A stretch of DNA of 26,580 nt from Pseudobdellovibrionaceae bacterium (GCA_022843085.1 JALHOI010000005.1:1-26580); one strand, 5' to 3'; shown: positions 7,393 to 15,085, numbered from the stretch's first letter. The notes: generated by a model not told the origin, from the letters alone. Translations and numbers: made by a program.

Positions 7393-9579
7393 ATGGAAAC
7401 CGAGAAGCCGAAATGTCCATTTTCTGCGGGCCGTGTGCAAAACACGCTAAACAGTTCGCCGTCGAACCGCGGCTGGTGGCCGAAGCAGCTAAACCTGCGA
7501 ATCCTTCGTCAACACTCGTCGAAGTCGAATCCGATGGACGAGAAGTTCGACTACGCCAAAGAATTTAAGAAGCTCGATTACAAGGCTCTGAAGCGAGATC
7601 TGAATCGACTCATGACAGATTCGCAGCCGTGGTGGCCGGCCGACTGGGGCCACTACGGCGGACTCTTCATTCGCATGGCGTGGCATAGCGCGGGGACTTA
7701 CCGAACCTTCGATGGCCGAGGCGGATCGCGCTCGGGCGGACAAAGATTTGCGCCGCTCAACAGTTGGCCCGACAACGGAAATTTAGATAAAGCGCGCCGA
7801 CTGCTTTGGCCGATCAAGAAAAAATATGGGCGCCAGATTTCGTGGGCCGACCTCATGATTTTGGCAGGCAACGTTGCGCTTGAATCGATGGGATTTAAAA
7901 CTTTCGGTTTTGCCGGTGGCCGCGCTGACACATGGGAACCCGGCGAAGATATTTTTTGGGGCTCAGAAACCGAGTGGCTGGGCGACAAACGCTACAAGGG
8001 CGACCGCGAACTCGATAACCCACTTGCCGCCGTCCAAATGGGATTGATCTATGTCAATCCAGAAGGGCCGAACGGAAAACCTGATCCGGTCGCGTCGGCT
8101 CGCGACATCCGCGAAACGTTCGCTCGCATGGCGATGAACGACGAAGAGACAGTCGCGTTAGTTGCGGGTGGGCACACGTTCGGCAAAGCGCATGGGGCCG
8201 GTGATCCGAAACACGTGGGCGCTGAACCCGAGGGCTCGGACCTGCATCATATGGGCTTCGGTTGGATCAACAATTTCGAATCGGGCAAAGGAGCTCACAC
8301 CACGACGAGTGGCATTGAGGGCGCGTGGAAGCCGAATCCGACAAAGTGGGATAACGGTTACTTCGACATGATGTTCAAGTACGACTGGGAACTTGTGAAA
8401 AGCCCGGCTGGTGCACATCAATGGGCCGCAAAAAACTGTGAAGAAAAAGATCTGATTCCCGACGCTCACGTCACCGGAAAAAAGCATCGGCCGATGATGA
8501 CGACCGCTGATCTTGCGCTCAAGTTCGACAAAAAGTACGAAGTGATCTCGAAGCGATTTCACAAAGATCCAAAGGCGTTCGCGGATGTTTTCGCGCGCGC
8601 TTGGTTTAAACTCACCCACCGAGACATGGGCCCTTCGATTCGTTACCTCGGCCCCGAAATTCCGCGCGAAGAACTGATTTGGCAAGACCCTCTGCCTCGC
8701 CAGAGAGGTCCGGCGCTAGGCGCCGCCGACATTGTGGCATTGAAGAAAAAAATCTTGAAGTCGGGCCTTTCGATTTCTCAACTTGCGACGACGGCGTGGG
8801 CCTCGGCTTCGACGTTTCGTCAATCCGACATGCGTGGTGGTGCGAACGGCGCGCGCATTCGGTTAGCGCCGCAAAAAGATTGGGCCGTGAACGAACCATC
8901 TGAACTTGCAAAAGTTCTTTCGAAACTGGAAGCGGTGCAAGCCGACTTCAACCGCGGGAAAAAGAAAGTTTCGATCGCCGACCTCATCGTGCTTGGTGGT
9001 TCGGTTGCGATCGAAGAGGCGTCGAAAAAAGGTGGTCGCAAAATAAAAGTTCCATTTACTCCGGGTCGCGTCGACGCGTCTCAAGAACAAACCGACATCG
9101 AGTCGTTCGCGGCGCTTGAGCCCGCGGCCGATGGCTTTCGCAATTACGCGCAGGCCGGTGCGGGCGAACACGCGGCTGAACTTTTGATCGACCGCGCTCA
9201 ACTGATGGGTCTGACGGCGCCCGAGATGACGGTGTTGATTGGCGGAATGCGCGCCCTCAACACCAACCATCGCAAAGTGAAGCACGGAAACTTTGACTCA
9301 AAGGCCGCGACTTTGACGAACAACTTTTTCGTCAAGCTTCTGGACATGGGCACCGAGTGGAAGCCCTCTAAGGTCGCTGGCGAATATGTCGGCCTCGATC
9401 GCAAAACGGGCGAAGAGAAATGGTCGGGCACACGGGTTGATTTGCTGTTTGGATCAAGCTCTGAACTGCGCGCGATCGCCGAGGTCTATGCGGCCGACGA
9501 TGCGGGTGACAAGTTCGTGAACGACTTTATTGCTGCGTGGACCAAGGTGATGAACGCGGACCGGTATGATCTCGCTTAA
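7393..9579 (+). CDS. katG: Catalase-peroxidase KatG
   Basis: A 728-residue bifunctional heme catalase-peroxidase of normal length that removes hydrogen peroxide. Distal heme residues Arg94, Trp97 and His98 lie in IRMAWHSAGTYR; the proximal His261 is in VAGGHTFGKAHGAG. All three residues of the KatG-specific Met-Tyr-Trp adduct are present (Trp97, Tyr220 in GLIYVNPEGPNG, Met246), so catalase activity should be intact. The C-terminal inactive peroxidase-like repeat (~430-728) is complete. Start ATG at 7393 has GGGGGA six bases upstream and the usual short N-terminus containing KCPF. No oxyR/fur-type regulator gene is next to it. In a predator it probably protects against host or self-generated peroxide (inference). 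Confidence 0.98.
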   Translation: METEKPKCPFSAGRVQNTLNSSPSNRGWWPKQLNLRILRQHSSKSNPMDEKFDYAKEFKKLDYKALKRDLNRLMTDSQPWWPADWGHYGGLFIRMAWHSAGTYRTFDGRGGSRSGGQRFAPLNSWPDNGNLDKARRLLWPIKKKYGRQISWADLMILAGNVALESMGFKTFGFAGGRADTWEPGEDIFWGSETEWLGDKRYKGDRELDNPLAAVQMGLIYVNPEGPNGKPDPVASARDIRETFARMAMNDEETVALVAGGHTFGKAHGAGDPKHVGAEPEGSDLHHMGFGWINNFESGKGAHTTTSGIEGAWKPNPTKWDNGYFDMMFKYDWELVKSPAGAHQWAAKNCEEKDLIPDAHVTGKKHRPMMTTADLALKFDKKYEVISKRFHKDPKAFADVFARAWFKLTHRDMGPSIRYLGPEIPREELIWQDPLPRQRGPALGAADIVALKKKILKSGLSISQLATTAWASASTFRQSDMRGGANGARIRLAPQKDWAVNEPSELAKVLSKLEAVQADFNRGKKKVSIADLIVLGGSVAIEEASKKGGRKIKVPFTPGRVDASQEQTDIESFAALEPAADGFRNYAQAGAGEHAAELLIDRAQLMGLTAPEMTVLIGGMRALNTNHRKVKHGNFDSKAATLTNNFFVKLLDMGTEWKPSKVAGEYVGLDRKTGEEKWSGTRVDLLFGSSSELRAIAEVYAADDAGDKFVNDFIAAWTKVMNADRYDLA

Positions 9580-9612
9580 TCGTGAGGCGCGATTTCGTTA
9601 CTGTTAATTCTA

Positions 9613-9641
9613 GATACAAGAGCGGCCCGGCATGATATAGT
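9613..9641 (+). promoter_or_regulatory. Putative sigma-70 promoter of ssrA
   Basis: An extended -10 element TGATATAGT (TATAGT at 9636-9641) lies 17 bases after GATACA (9613-9618), a three-of-six match to the -35 box. Transcription would begin near 9648, leaving about 11 bases of leader before the mature tmRNA 5' end, consistent with RNase P processing. Confidence 0.45.
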
Positions 9642-9658
9642 CAGGCCGTCTTCTGTGT

Positions 9659-10011
9659 GGGGGCGTCCCGGTTTCGACGTGGGCGCTGACGGCCAAGGAG
9701 CATGCCGGGGCGCCCGAGGTCCTCGTAAAAACGGGCAAACAAGTAATTGGCGAAGCCAACTACGCACTCGCTGCTTAATTGACAGCGCATGAGACCGGGA
9801 AGCGATTGCGGTCCTGAATCTCGTGTAACAATAGCGATCTCGTCCCAACCGTGTTTTCTCCAGGCGGTTGGGATTAAAAATGCTGGGGGAGGAATACGCG
9901 TGAGTTTGTCGGTAGACGCTCATGTATTGCCCTAAAAATATCGACTAAGCATGTAGTCGCCTTGGTACTGATCGCTTGCGGACGAGGGTTCGACTCCCTC
10001 CGCCTCCACCA
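9659..10011 (+). ncRNA. ssrA: Transfer-messenger RNA (tmRNA, ssrA)
   Basis: One-piece tmRNA, about 353 nt. The 5' acceptor strand GGGGGCG pairs with CGCCUCC before ACCA at the 3' end, and the tRNA-like T-arm GGGTTCGACTCCC is present just before it. The tag frame begins at GGC 9734 and reads GKQVIGEANYALAA then TAA (9776-9778), so with the tRNA-borne alanine the tag is AGKQVIGEANYALAA; the hydrophobic end is the usual ClpXP degron. The resume codon is assigned by the reading frame and by similarity to GK-starting tags. It rescues ribosomes stalled on broken mRNA. The 3' end of ssrA is a classic integration site, and the accessory block starts right after it. Confidence 0.95.
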
Positions 10012-10130
10012 ATTTCGAACCAGGAAAAGGTTCTAAGTAATTAAAAACATTGATTCTCCCCCTTGGGGGGAAGCGAAAGCCAGGTTCCCTGGCGCGACGA
10101 GGGATCAATGGTTTAGAAGCGAGTTCACCT
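10012..10130 (+). other. Spacer between ssrA and the accessory block
   Basis: Contains a GAACC/GGTTC five-base stem (10017-10033) without a following U-tract, and a CCCCC-TT-GGGGGG inverted repeat near 10058. Either may help end ssrA transcription, but neither is a convincing intrinsic terminator. Confidence 0.4.
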
Positions 10131-11006
10131 GTGAAAAGTCTCGAAGAGATTCGAATCGCTGTTCCCGGCGGGCACCTCGCAAACTATGTGGTGGGCGAGG
10201 GACCGGTTGTTATTTTTCTTCATGGCGGACCAGGCGACACGCATCACTACATGCGGCGAATGGCGGAACCGTTATTTAAGAACCACCGATGTGTTTTCTT
10301 CGATCAGCGTGGAACTGGTGGATCGATCGGCTTCGAGAGAAAAGCAGAGAACTTTCAGGTCGACCGACTACTACAAGACCTTGAGGCCGTTCATGATCAC
10401 TTCAGTAAGGAGCCGGTGTCTCTCGTTGGGCATTCATGGGGAGCAATGTATGGTTTGTTTGCTAGCATTAGACATCCCGAACGCTTTTCTCGAGCTGCAC
10501 TCATTAGTATGGGACCATTGGATAAAGAGGCCGCTCAAACGACGGGCGACCATCTTCTTTCTGTCCTCACACCGCAAGAACAACGACGTTGGAGGGAATT
10601 ACGAACCGAGAGGAATTCGGCTCGTGATCGAGACGATCAAATTACAGTGCTGGCGGCTGACGAGAAACTCATGAGTCTTCGAGTTAAGGCATGGATTTTC
10701 AATCCAAGTCTCAGGGCACAGTTTCTAGCAGAGTATAATCAAGATCCGCCACCAGACCGAGTCGTTAATAAACTTGTTTGGGAATCTGCGGAAACCTGGT
10801 TCGATTGGGAGAGTGTCGCTTCATTGAAATCGAAAGTTTGGATATGCTATGGGGCCAATGATTCGGTTCCCTTAGCGCAATTTCAAAGACTCACCGCTTT
10901 ATCGTCTCGAATTCAATTAACGGTTTTTGAAAGGTGCGGGCATATACCTTGGCTCGAGCATCCGACGACATTTTATCGAGACTTAAATCAGTTTCTCGGT
11001 GGCTAG
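10131..11006 (+). CDS. Alpha/beta hydrolase, proline iminopeptidase-like
   Basis: A ~291-residue cytoplasmic alpha/beta-fold hydrolase. Oxyanion-hole motif HGGPG (in FLHGGPGDTHHY), DQRGTGGS, the nucleophile elbow GHSWG, an acid in CYGANDSVP and the catalytic His in RCGHIPWLEHP form the full triad and match peptidase family S33 (proline iminopeptidase-like). The preceding gene is ssrA. I prefer the GTG at 10131 because the conserved fold begins immediately afterwards; a TTG at 10050 is in frame but would put a poor low-complexity leader on the protein. Substrate unknown. Base composition is AT-richer than katG. First gene of the block that follows ssrA. Confidence 0.85.
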   Translation: MKSLEEIRIAVPGGHLANYVVGEGPVVIFLHGGPGDTHHYMRRMAEPLFKNHRCVFFDQRGTGGSIGFERKAENFQVDRLLQDLEAVHDHFSKEPVSLVGHSWGAMYGLFASIRHPERFSRAALISMGPLDKEAAQTTGDHLLSVLTPQEQRRWRELRTERNSARDRDDQITVLAADEKLMSLRVKAWIFNPSLRAQFLAEYNQDPPPDRVVNKLVWESAETWFDWESVASLKSKVWICYGANDSVPLAQFQRLTALSSRIQLTVFERCGHIPWLEHPTTFYRDLNQFLGG

Positions 11007-11017
11007 GGAGTGTTGCA

Positions 11018-11605
11018 ATGAACCATACCTCGAAAGTTGAAATCGTCCCGTACGATGCGAGTTGGCCTATGCAGTTCGAACTTATGTCGGTGAAGTTAAG
11101 TCGTTGCCTTCATGGCCTGGTGACTTCCATCGATCATATTGGGTCAACGTCTGTTCCGAATCTTTCGTCAAAGAAGCGAATCGACATTCAAGTCACGGTT
11201 GAAATACTAAGTGAAGAATTTAAATCGAAGTTAGACCACGCGCTGAACCAAGGTGGATTTCCTTCCTCGAGCTGGAATGAGGATCACCTTCCTCCATTCG
11301 ATAGTCAGGAGCGAGATCAATGGAAAAAGCTCTACATGAGCGTCACAGACACGGAGCTAGGATTTCGATCGAACATTCATTTCCGTGTTCGAAACCACGC
11401 CAATCACAGATACGCCCTATTGTTCCGGGACTATCTTCGTCAGCACCCCGAGTCAGCAAAGGCCTACCAAAAGCTAAAAGAGGAGCTTGTTCGGTTTCAA
11501 ATGAATGACTCGATTGCATATTCGGAAATCAAGGATCCTGTCTGTGACCTAATTATGGTCGAGGCTAGAAAATGGGCTATGCAAACGGAGTGGAGAGCTG
11601 ATTGA
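11018..11605 (+). CDS. GrpB/UPF0157 family protein (nucleotidyltransferase-like fold)
   Basis: A 195-residue GrpB-family protein, recognised by VEIVPYDASWPMQFE at the N-terminus, HIGSTSVPNLSSKKRIDIQVTV (the family's GSTSVPGL-x-KxxIDI motif) and the NIHFRVR and LLFRDYLRQHP segments. The family belongs to the nucleotidyltransferase superfamily, but its reaction is unknown in most bacteria. The ATG at 11018 has GGGAG about eight bases upstream and lies 11 bp after the hydrolase stop; an upstream in-frame start at 10934 would overlap that gene heavily and is rejected. It is probably co-transcribed with the following GNAT gene, whose ATG is four bases after this stop. Confidence 0.85.
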   Translation: MNHTSKVEIVPYDASWPMQFELMSVKLSRCLHGLVTSIDHIGSTSVPNLSSKKRIDIQVTVEILSEEFKSKLDHALNQGGFPSSSWNEDHLPPFDSQERDQWKKLYMSVTDTELGFRSNIHFRVRNHANHRYALLFRDYLRQHPESAKAYQKLKEELVRFQMNDSIAYSEIKDPVCDLIMVEARKWAMQTEWRAD

Positions 11606-11609
11606 AGTT

Positions 11610-12032
11610 ATGAGTATAAAAATCATTTACCCGAGCGAATCTTACTTCAAGAGCTTTCACGAAGCCCTGGCAGCTGTGGCGAATGAACGCATTTACATCG
11701 AGATGATCGAGCCGCCGCCATTGGAAAAAGTCGCCCAATTTCAAAGTGATCTGATTTCTAAAAACGGGCCGGTTTATTACGCAGTCGACGGCGAGAAGGT
11801 CGTCGGTTGGTGTGATGTTTTTCCAGAGGGAAATCCACGACAAGCTCATCGGGGAGGATTGGGAATGGGCTGTTTGCCAGACTACCGGGGTCAGGGAATT
11901 GGATCGCAGCTGCTCGATGCCGTCTTAAAACATGCGAAGAAGTTCGGCTTCGAACAAGAAGGCCTTATAAAAAAGTACCGCAAACTCGACGGGCAGTATT
12001 TTGATTGCTTGGCGATGGGAAAGTTTCTGTGA
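11610..12032 (+). CDS. GNAT family N-acetyltransferase
   Basis: A 140-residue GNAT enzyme. The acetyl-CoA motif A is LGMGCLPDYRGQGIGSQLLDAVLKHAKKFG (RGQGIG pyrophosphate loop), with strand 4 VGWCDVFPE before it. The C-terminal half of the GNAT fold resembles the usual N-YxKxGF region (IKKYRKLDGQYFDCLAMGKFL). Substrate is not predictable. It sits four bases after the GrpB-like gene, and its TGA overlaps the GTG start of the next GNAT gene, so the three genes appear translationally coupled. Confidence 0.85.
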   Translation: MSIKIIYPSESYFKSFHEALAAVANERIYIEMIEPPPLEKVAQFQSDLISKNGPVYYAVDGEKVVGWCDVFPEGNPRQAHRGGLGMGCLPDYRGQGIGSQLLDAVLKHAKKFGFEQEGLIKKYRKLDGQYFDCLAMGKFL

Positions 12033-12568
12033 TCGTGTTCAAGAGAATGACTTCAGATACGTGGAACGACTTCGTTTCATTGATGCAGACTGATGCCCAG
12101 TGCTCAGAATGTTGGTGTTTGAATCATCGCGAACCTGCCGGTTGTCCGACTGGTGCTGCGGCTCAGTTAAAAATGCAACAACTGACGGCAGAGAAAAAAG
12201 TCGGTGGTCTGCTTGCCTATCAAAATCAGAAATGTGTCGGATGGATTTCGATTGATCCTATGTGTGATTTAGTCGGCCACGACTGTCAGCCGTCTGGCAA
12301 GCCAAACGAGTGGTCAATTCATTGTATATTTGTCCGCGACGGTTTTAGGGGGCAAGGGGTCTCAACCGAATTGATCCGTGCGGCTATCGATTTTGCAAAA
12401 TCAAACGGAGCTATTTTAATCTCAGCGTTCCCCATACCTAGCGAAAATAGAAAACGCTTCCCGGTAAATGAGGCCGAGTTTTCTGGTCGATTCTCTTCCT
12501 TTTCTAAGTTGGGCTTCAAGCCGGTAGGAGAAAGTTCGGATTTTTACCAACGGATGGAACTCGACTGA
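12029..12568 (+). CDS. GNAT family N-acetyltransferase, cysteine-rich type
   Basis: A ~179-residue GNAT protein with VRDGFRGQGVSTELIRAAIDFAKSNGA as the acetyl-CoA-binding motif A and FSKLGFKPVGES as the C-terminal strand/loop. An N-terminal CSECWCLNHREPAGC cluster is typical of a GNAT subfamily often annotated near stress or resistance genes. The GTG at 12029 overlaps the previous stop (GTGA); alternatives are GTG 12035 and ATG 12047, so the first few residues are uncertain. It ends the first sub-operon of the accessory block; an AT-rich hairpin followed by six T lies 46 bases downstream. Confidence 0.82.
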   Translation: MIVFKRMTSDTWNDFVSLMQTDAQCSECWCLNHREPAGCPTGAAAQLKMQQLTAEKKVGGLLAYQNQKCVGWISIDPMCDLVGHDCQPSGKPNEWSIHCIFVRDGFRGQGVSTELIRAAIDFAKSNGAILISAFPIPSENRKRFPVNEAEFSGRFSSFSKLGFKPVGESSDFYQRMELD

Positions 12569-12611
12569 TCCCCTTCAATCGGTCTGGTCATTTGTATATC
12601 TTCTGGCGGTT

Positions 12612-12636
12612 ATCAAAATTTCTATTTTGGTTTTTT
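12612..12636 (+). terminator. AT-rich hairpin with U-tract after the GNAT gene
   Basis: CAAAAT (12614-12619) and ATTTTG (12624-12629) pair across a TTCT loop, extendable by a T-G and an A-T pair, and are followed by TTTTTT (12631-12636). The form is that of a weak intrinsic terminator separating the acetyltransferase operon from the Thr leader and ThrRS gene. Confidence 0.5.
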
Positions 12637-12653
12637 ATTTGGATGCCGATAAT
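12625..12653 (+). promoter_or_regulatory. Possible promoter for the Thr leader and ThrRS paralogue
   Basis: GATAAT (12648-12653) differs from the consensus -10 box at one base and is preceded at 17 bp by TTTTGG (12625-12630), a weak -35. Transcription would begin near 12660, only a few bases before the leader ATG at 12663, so the leader peptide may be translated from a leaderless or near-leaderless mRNA. That would explain why it has no Shine-Dalgarno sequence. Confidence 0.4.
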
Positions 12654-12662
12654 CTGTTAACA

Positions 12663-12722
12663 ATGGAATCTCTGCGCGCCATTTTTTATTTTAAGTTCAC
12701 CACGACCACCCCTCAGGGGTAA
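12663..12722 (+). CDS. Threonine-rich leader peptide of a putative attenuator
   Basis: A 19-codon ORF, ATG to TAA, reading MESLRAIFYFKFTTTTPQG. The four Thr codons ACC ACG ACC ACC occupy 12699-12710, close to the stop. Leader peptides with runs of a regulatory amino acid are the hallmark of ribosome-mediated attenuation (as for thrL, hisL, ilvL), and the gene downstream encodes a threonyl-tRNA synthetase, so the amino acid matches. No Shine-Dalgarno sequence precedes the ATG. The ORF was found by reading the gap before the synthetase gene; its expression is untested. Confidence 0.65.
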   Translation: MESLRAIFYFKFTTTTPQG

Positions 12723-12749
12723 TCCAGCGTTCTTTGTCCCATCCGGGGC
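12708..12749 (+). promoter_or_regulatory. Alternative 1:2 / 2:3 / 3:4 RNA hairpins of the Thr attenuator
   Basis: Segment 1 ACCCC (12708-12712) overlaps the last Thr codon; segment 2 GGGGT (12716-12720) overlaps the leader stop; segment 3 GTCCC is at 12736-12740; segment 4 GGGGC is at 12745-12749. Each adjacent pair can form five base pairs (2:3 and 3:4 with G-U pairs), so they are mutually exclusive. A ribosome stalled on Thr codons would cover segment 1 and favour 2:3. No U-tract follows segment 4, so the output may be rho- or translation-based rather than an intrinsic terminator; segment 3 could also pair by four bases with the ThrRS Shine-Dalgarno GGGA at 12820-12823. Confidence 0.45.
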
Positions 12750-12830
12750 ACCAACAACAATTTGAAGCTATAACTTAAACACTTTTTCTGGCCGCATTTT
12801 GTGCGTCTCAGAAATTTGAGGGAGATTTTT

Positions 12831-14045
12831 GTGTCTTACAAATACGATCATCGGCAATTAGCCGATGAGATGGAGATTTTTTTCTTTGACGATCAAATAG
12901 GTGCAGGATTGCCGGTATGGCTGCCAAACGGCGTTGCGTTACGCGATGAACTAGAAAACTTTGTAAAGAGTCTTGAGAAGAAAGCTGGCTATCACCGGGT
13001 CGTTACTCCTCATTTGGCTAGAGGAGAACTTTATCAGCAGTCAGGACATCTCAGAGCATTTAATGAAAGCATGTATCCTCCGATGAAATGGCCGGAAGAC
13101 AATAGTAATTACTATCTCAAGCCGATGAATTGTCCCCATCACCACAAAGTATTCTCATGCAGCCCTCGCAGCTATCGGCATTTGCCTCTGAGAATTGCAG
13201 AGTACGGACAAGTTTATCGTTACGAAAATAGCGGATCGCTGAAAGGGCTAAGTCGGGTTCGGGGTCTCTGTCAGAATGATGGGCACATTTACATAGATCC
13301 AAATGATGCCGAGGCAGAAATTAGTAGCGTTCTTGAACTCCATGAACATTGTTATTCGGTTTTGGGTCTTAAAGGCTACCGCTACCGACTCTCATTGCAC
13401 GATCCAAACAGAAAGATTGATTTTGATGGCCCGTCTAATCTTTGGATTCAATGTGAAGAGATACTGAGGGCGTGTCTGATCAAGAAGGGGCTTCCGTTCT
13501 TTGAAGCGATTGGCGAAGCTGCTTTTTATGGGCCCAAAATAGATGTCCAGATGAAGATGGGTGCAGAAGATGAAGAATCGATCGCGAGTATTCAGCTCGA
13601 TTTTAACTCCAGTGGAAAATTCGACCTCAGTTATGTGGCAAGCTCTGGTCAGAAGCGACAGCCGTGGGTCATTCATCGAGCCCCGTTGGGCAGCCATGAA
13701 AGATTTGTGGCTTTGCTGCTTGAGTATTTTGACGGTCAGTTGCCGGGTTGGTTGAGCCCAGTGCAGATTTACCTTTTACCGGTCGACGAAGAACAACAAG
13801 CTTACGCAATGCAATTATCTGCCGAGCTAGCAGCTAACAACATTAGGTCAGTCGTTGACCAAAACGCTGGTAGTTTGTCGAAGCGGATTTTGTTTGCGCA
13901 TAAGCTACGGCCATTTGCCAAGATCATCGTTGGCCCGAAAGAGCTTGATTCGGGTCGGTTGGTGCTTGAAAAACGAGATGAGAAGGTCGCATTAAACTCA
14001 GCTGATCTTATATCTCGCCTTAAGGACATGATCGCGATTCCATAA
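12831..14045 (+). CDS. thrS: Threonyl-tRNA synthetase paralogue lacking TGS and editing domains
   Basis: A 404-residue class II synthetase with only the catalytic core (~1-305) and the C-terminal anticodon-binding domain (~308-404); bacterial ThrRS is normally ~640 residues. It begins YDHRQLADEMEIF, matching the start of the catalytic core of full-length ThrRS. The catalytic zinc ligands are kept (Cys101 in KPMNCP, His152 in QNDGHIY, His282 in VIHRAPLGS), as are motif 2 Arg130/Glu132 (VYRYENSGSLKGLSRVRG) and motif 3 Arg291 (GSHERF), so it should activate threonine. Without the editing domain it could not clear Ser-tRNA-Thr in cis. GTG 12831 is chosen because GAGGGAG lies seven bases upstream. 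A threonine-codon leader ORF precedes it. Roles possible: inhibitor-resistant back-up enzyme or Thr-tRNA supplier for the neighbouring GNAT-like protein. Confidence 0.9.
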   Translation: MSYKYDHRQLADEMEIFFFDDQIGAGLPVWLPNGVALRDELENFVKSLEKKAGYHRVVTPHLARGELYQQSGHLRAFNESMYPPMKWPEDNSNYYLKPMNCPHHHKVFSCSPRSYRHLPLRIAEYGQVYRYENSGSLKGLSRVRGLCQNDGHIYIDPNDAEAEISSVLELHEHCYSVLGLKGYRYRLSLHDPNRKIDFDGPSNLWIQCEEILRACLIKKGLPFFEAIGEAAFYGPKIDVQMKMGAEDEESIASIQLDFNSSGKFDLSYVASSGQKRQPWVIHRAPLGSHERFVALLLEYFDGQLPGWLSPVQIYLLPVDEEQQAYAMQLSAELAANNIRSVVDQNAGSLSKRILFAHKLRPFAKIIVGPKELDSGRLVLEKRDEKVALNSADLISRLKDMIAIP

Positions 14046-14049
14046 ATGC

Positions 14050-14078
14050 CACCGGTCCCGAAACAGAAGGGGCCGGTG
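14050..14078 (+). terminator. Strong hairpin directly after the ThrRS paralogue
   Basis: CACCGGTCCC (14050-14059) pairs with GGGGCCGGTG (14069-14078) over a nine-base loop: ten pairs, one G-U. It starts four bases after the TAA. There is no U-tract, so it may protect the mRNA 3' end or partially attenuate read-through into the next gene rather than terminate outright. Confidence 0.5.
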
Positions 14079-14110
14079 CACTCGCAAGCCCCATGTGGTA
14101 GTTCTATCGC

Positions 14111-15085
14111 GTGGCTGAGGTCAGAGTTCGTGAAATCAGTCACCAAACTAGCGAGGTCAAGTTGAAGATTACTGAGCGTTTTAAAAAACGTTATTCAGAT
14201 TATGTCAAAAGCTACCTTCCGCAAGAAGTTGTTCAGAATCCTGACTTTGAAAAGTCGGTCTTTGTTTATTTCGATGAACTCGCTGGGCTTGCAAGTCCCG
14301 AGGTCTGCAACTTACGAAAAAAAGGTTTGTCTTTAAATTGTGATTCGTCCGCTCTCGCGGAGAGAACTTTGATGTTGGCAAGTGGTGAAGACTTTATTGC
14401 AGGTCCGAGATTTAAAAATTTGGATATCAACTTCCCGTTCGTAGAGATCAATTTAGGTATGGAGATGTCTTCGGAGTTATTGAGTGAAGTTTGTGGAGTC
14501 GTGCAAAGTGAATTTAAAGAGATTCGCCCAAAGGGTTTAAAGTTTAAAGACCAGCCAGCTGCACATTCAAATCTAGATAAGTGGTCTCATACTGTTTTTG
14601 GAAAAATTGAAAAGCAGGAAATTTTGAAAGTCCCATCGGGTCTCACCCTTTCCTTCACACAGAATTTAGAATGGCATCAGCAGTACGTAAGCGAATATCG
14701 GCAACGACTCTCGGAAAATGAGGAATTAAAAGGGTTTGTGCGAATCGGTCAGCTCGATGAATTTGAAGAGTCGGCAAATGCCTCAGCCTTGTTAGTTCTG
14801 AAAGATGCCCACGGTTTGAGTGGCGTAATTGCAGGAATCGACAGTCCCCTGTATGGTTTGCCTGCGATTTACATGATCGAGAGCTACCTATCTCAAAGAT
14901 GGGTAGGAAAAAAAATTGCTTCGAGTGCTCACGGCTTTTTTCTCAATGAGATGTCTTCTAGATATAAATACGTATGGGGCACTATCTACGACAAAAATCT
15001 GTCGTCACTGAACACAGCTCTTCGAATTGGACGAAGAGTTGTTGAAACTGAATACTTCGTTCCGTTTTCACGATTGATTTATTGA
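14111..15085 (+). CDS. Two-part protein with GNAT-like C-terminal domain, partner of the ThrRS paralogue
   Basis: A ~324-residue protein I do not recognise as a whole. The C-terminal ~100 residues follow the GNAT pattern: ASALLVLKDAHGLSGVIAG (strands), IYMIESYLSQRWVGKKIASSAHGFF (motif A, with RWVGKKIA standing for RxxGxGxA) and DKNLSSLNTALRIGRR (the N..S....Y/LR.G region). The N-terminal ~200 residues have no motif I can name, and a degenerate second GNAT fold is possible, which would make it Fem-like. It starts 65 bp after the short ThrRS. GTG 14111 gives the longest protein; TTG 14162, with GAGG upstream, is an alternative. A transferase using Thr-tRNA or acetyl-CoA are both possible; neither is shown. 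Confidence 0.7.
   Translation: MAEVRVREISHQTSEVKLKITERFKKRYSDYVKSYLPQEVVQNPDFEKSVFVYFDELAGLASPEVCNLRKKGLSLNCDSSALAERTLMLASGEDFIAGPRFKNLDINFPFVEINLGMEMSSELLSEVCGVVQSEFKEIRPKGLKFKDQPAAHSNLDKWSHTVFGKIEKQEILKVPSGLTLSFTQNLEWHQQYVSEYRQRLSENEELKGFVRIGQLDEFEESANASALLVLKDAHGLSGVIAGIDSPLYGLPAIYMIESYLSQRWVGKKIASSAHGFFLNEMSSRYKYVWGTIYDKNLSSLNTALRIGRRVVETEYFVPFSRLIY

Noticed and set aside
8158..8685. A 175-residue minus-strand frame inside katG
   Set aside because: Complement of well-conserved catalase-peroxidase sequence with no own start signal or recognised motif.
9576..9923. A 115-residue minus-strand frame over the start of ssrA
   Set aside because: It is antisense to tmRNA; structure and tag frame of ssrA fully explain the sequence.
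10017..10033. GAACC/GGTTC stem after ssrA as an intrinsic terminator
   Set aside because: Only five pairs and no U-tract follows; described with the spacer instead of called as a terminator.
12569..12830. T-box riboswitch upstream of the ThrRS paralogue
   Set aside because: No T-box sequence (AGGGTGGNACCGCG type) or specifier-loop architecture is present; the Thr leader peptide is a better fit.
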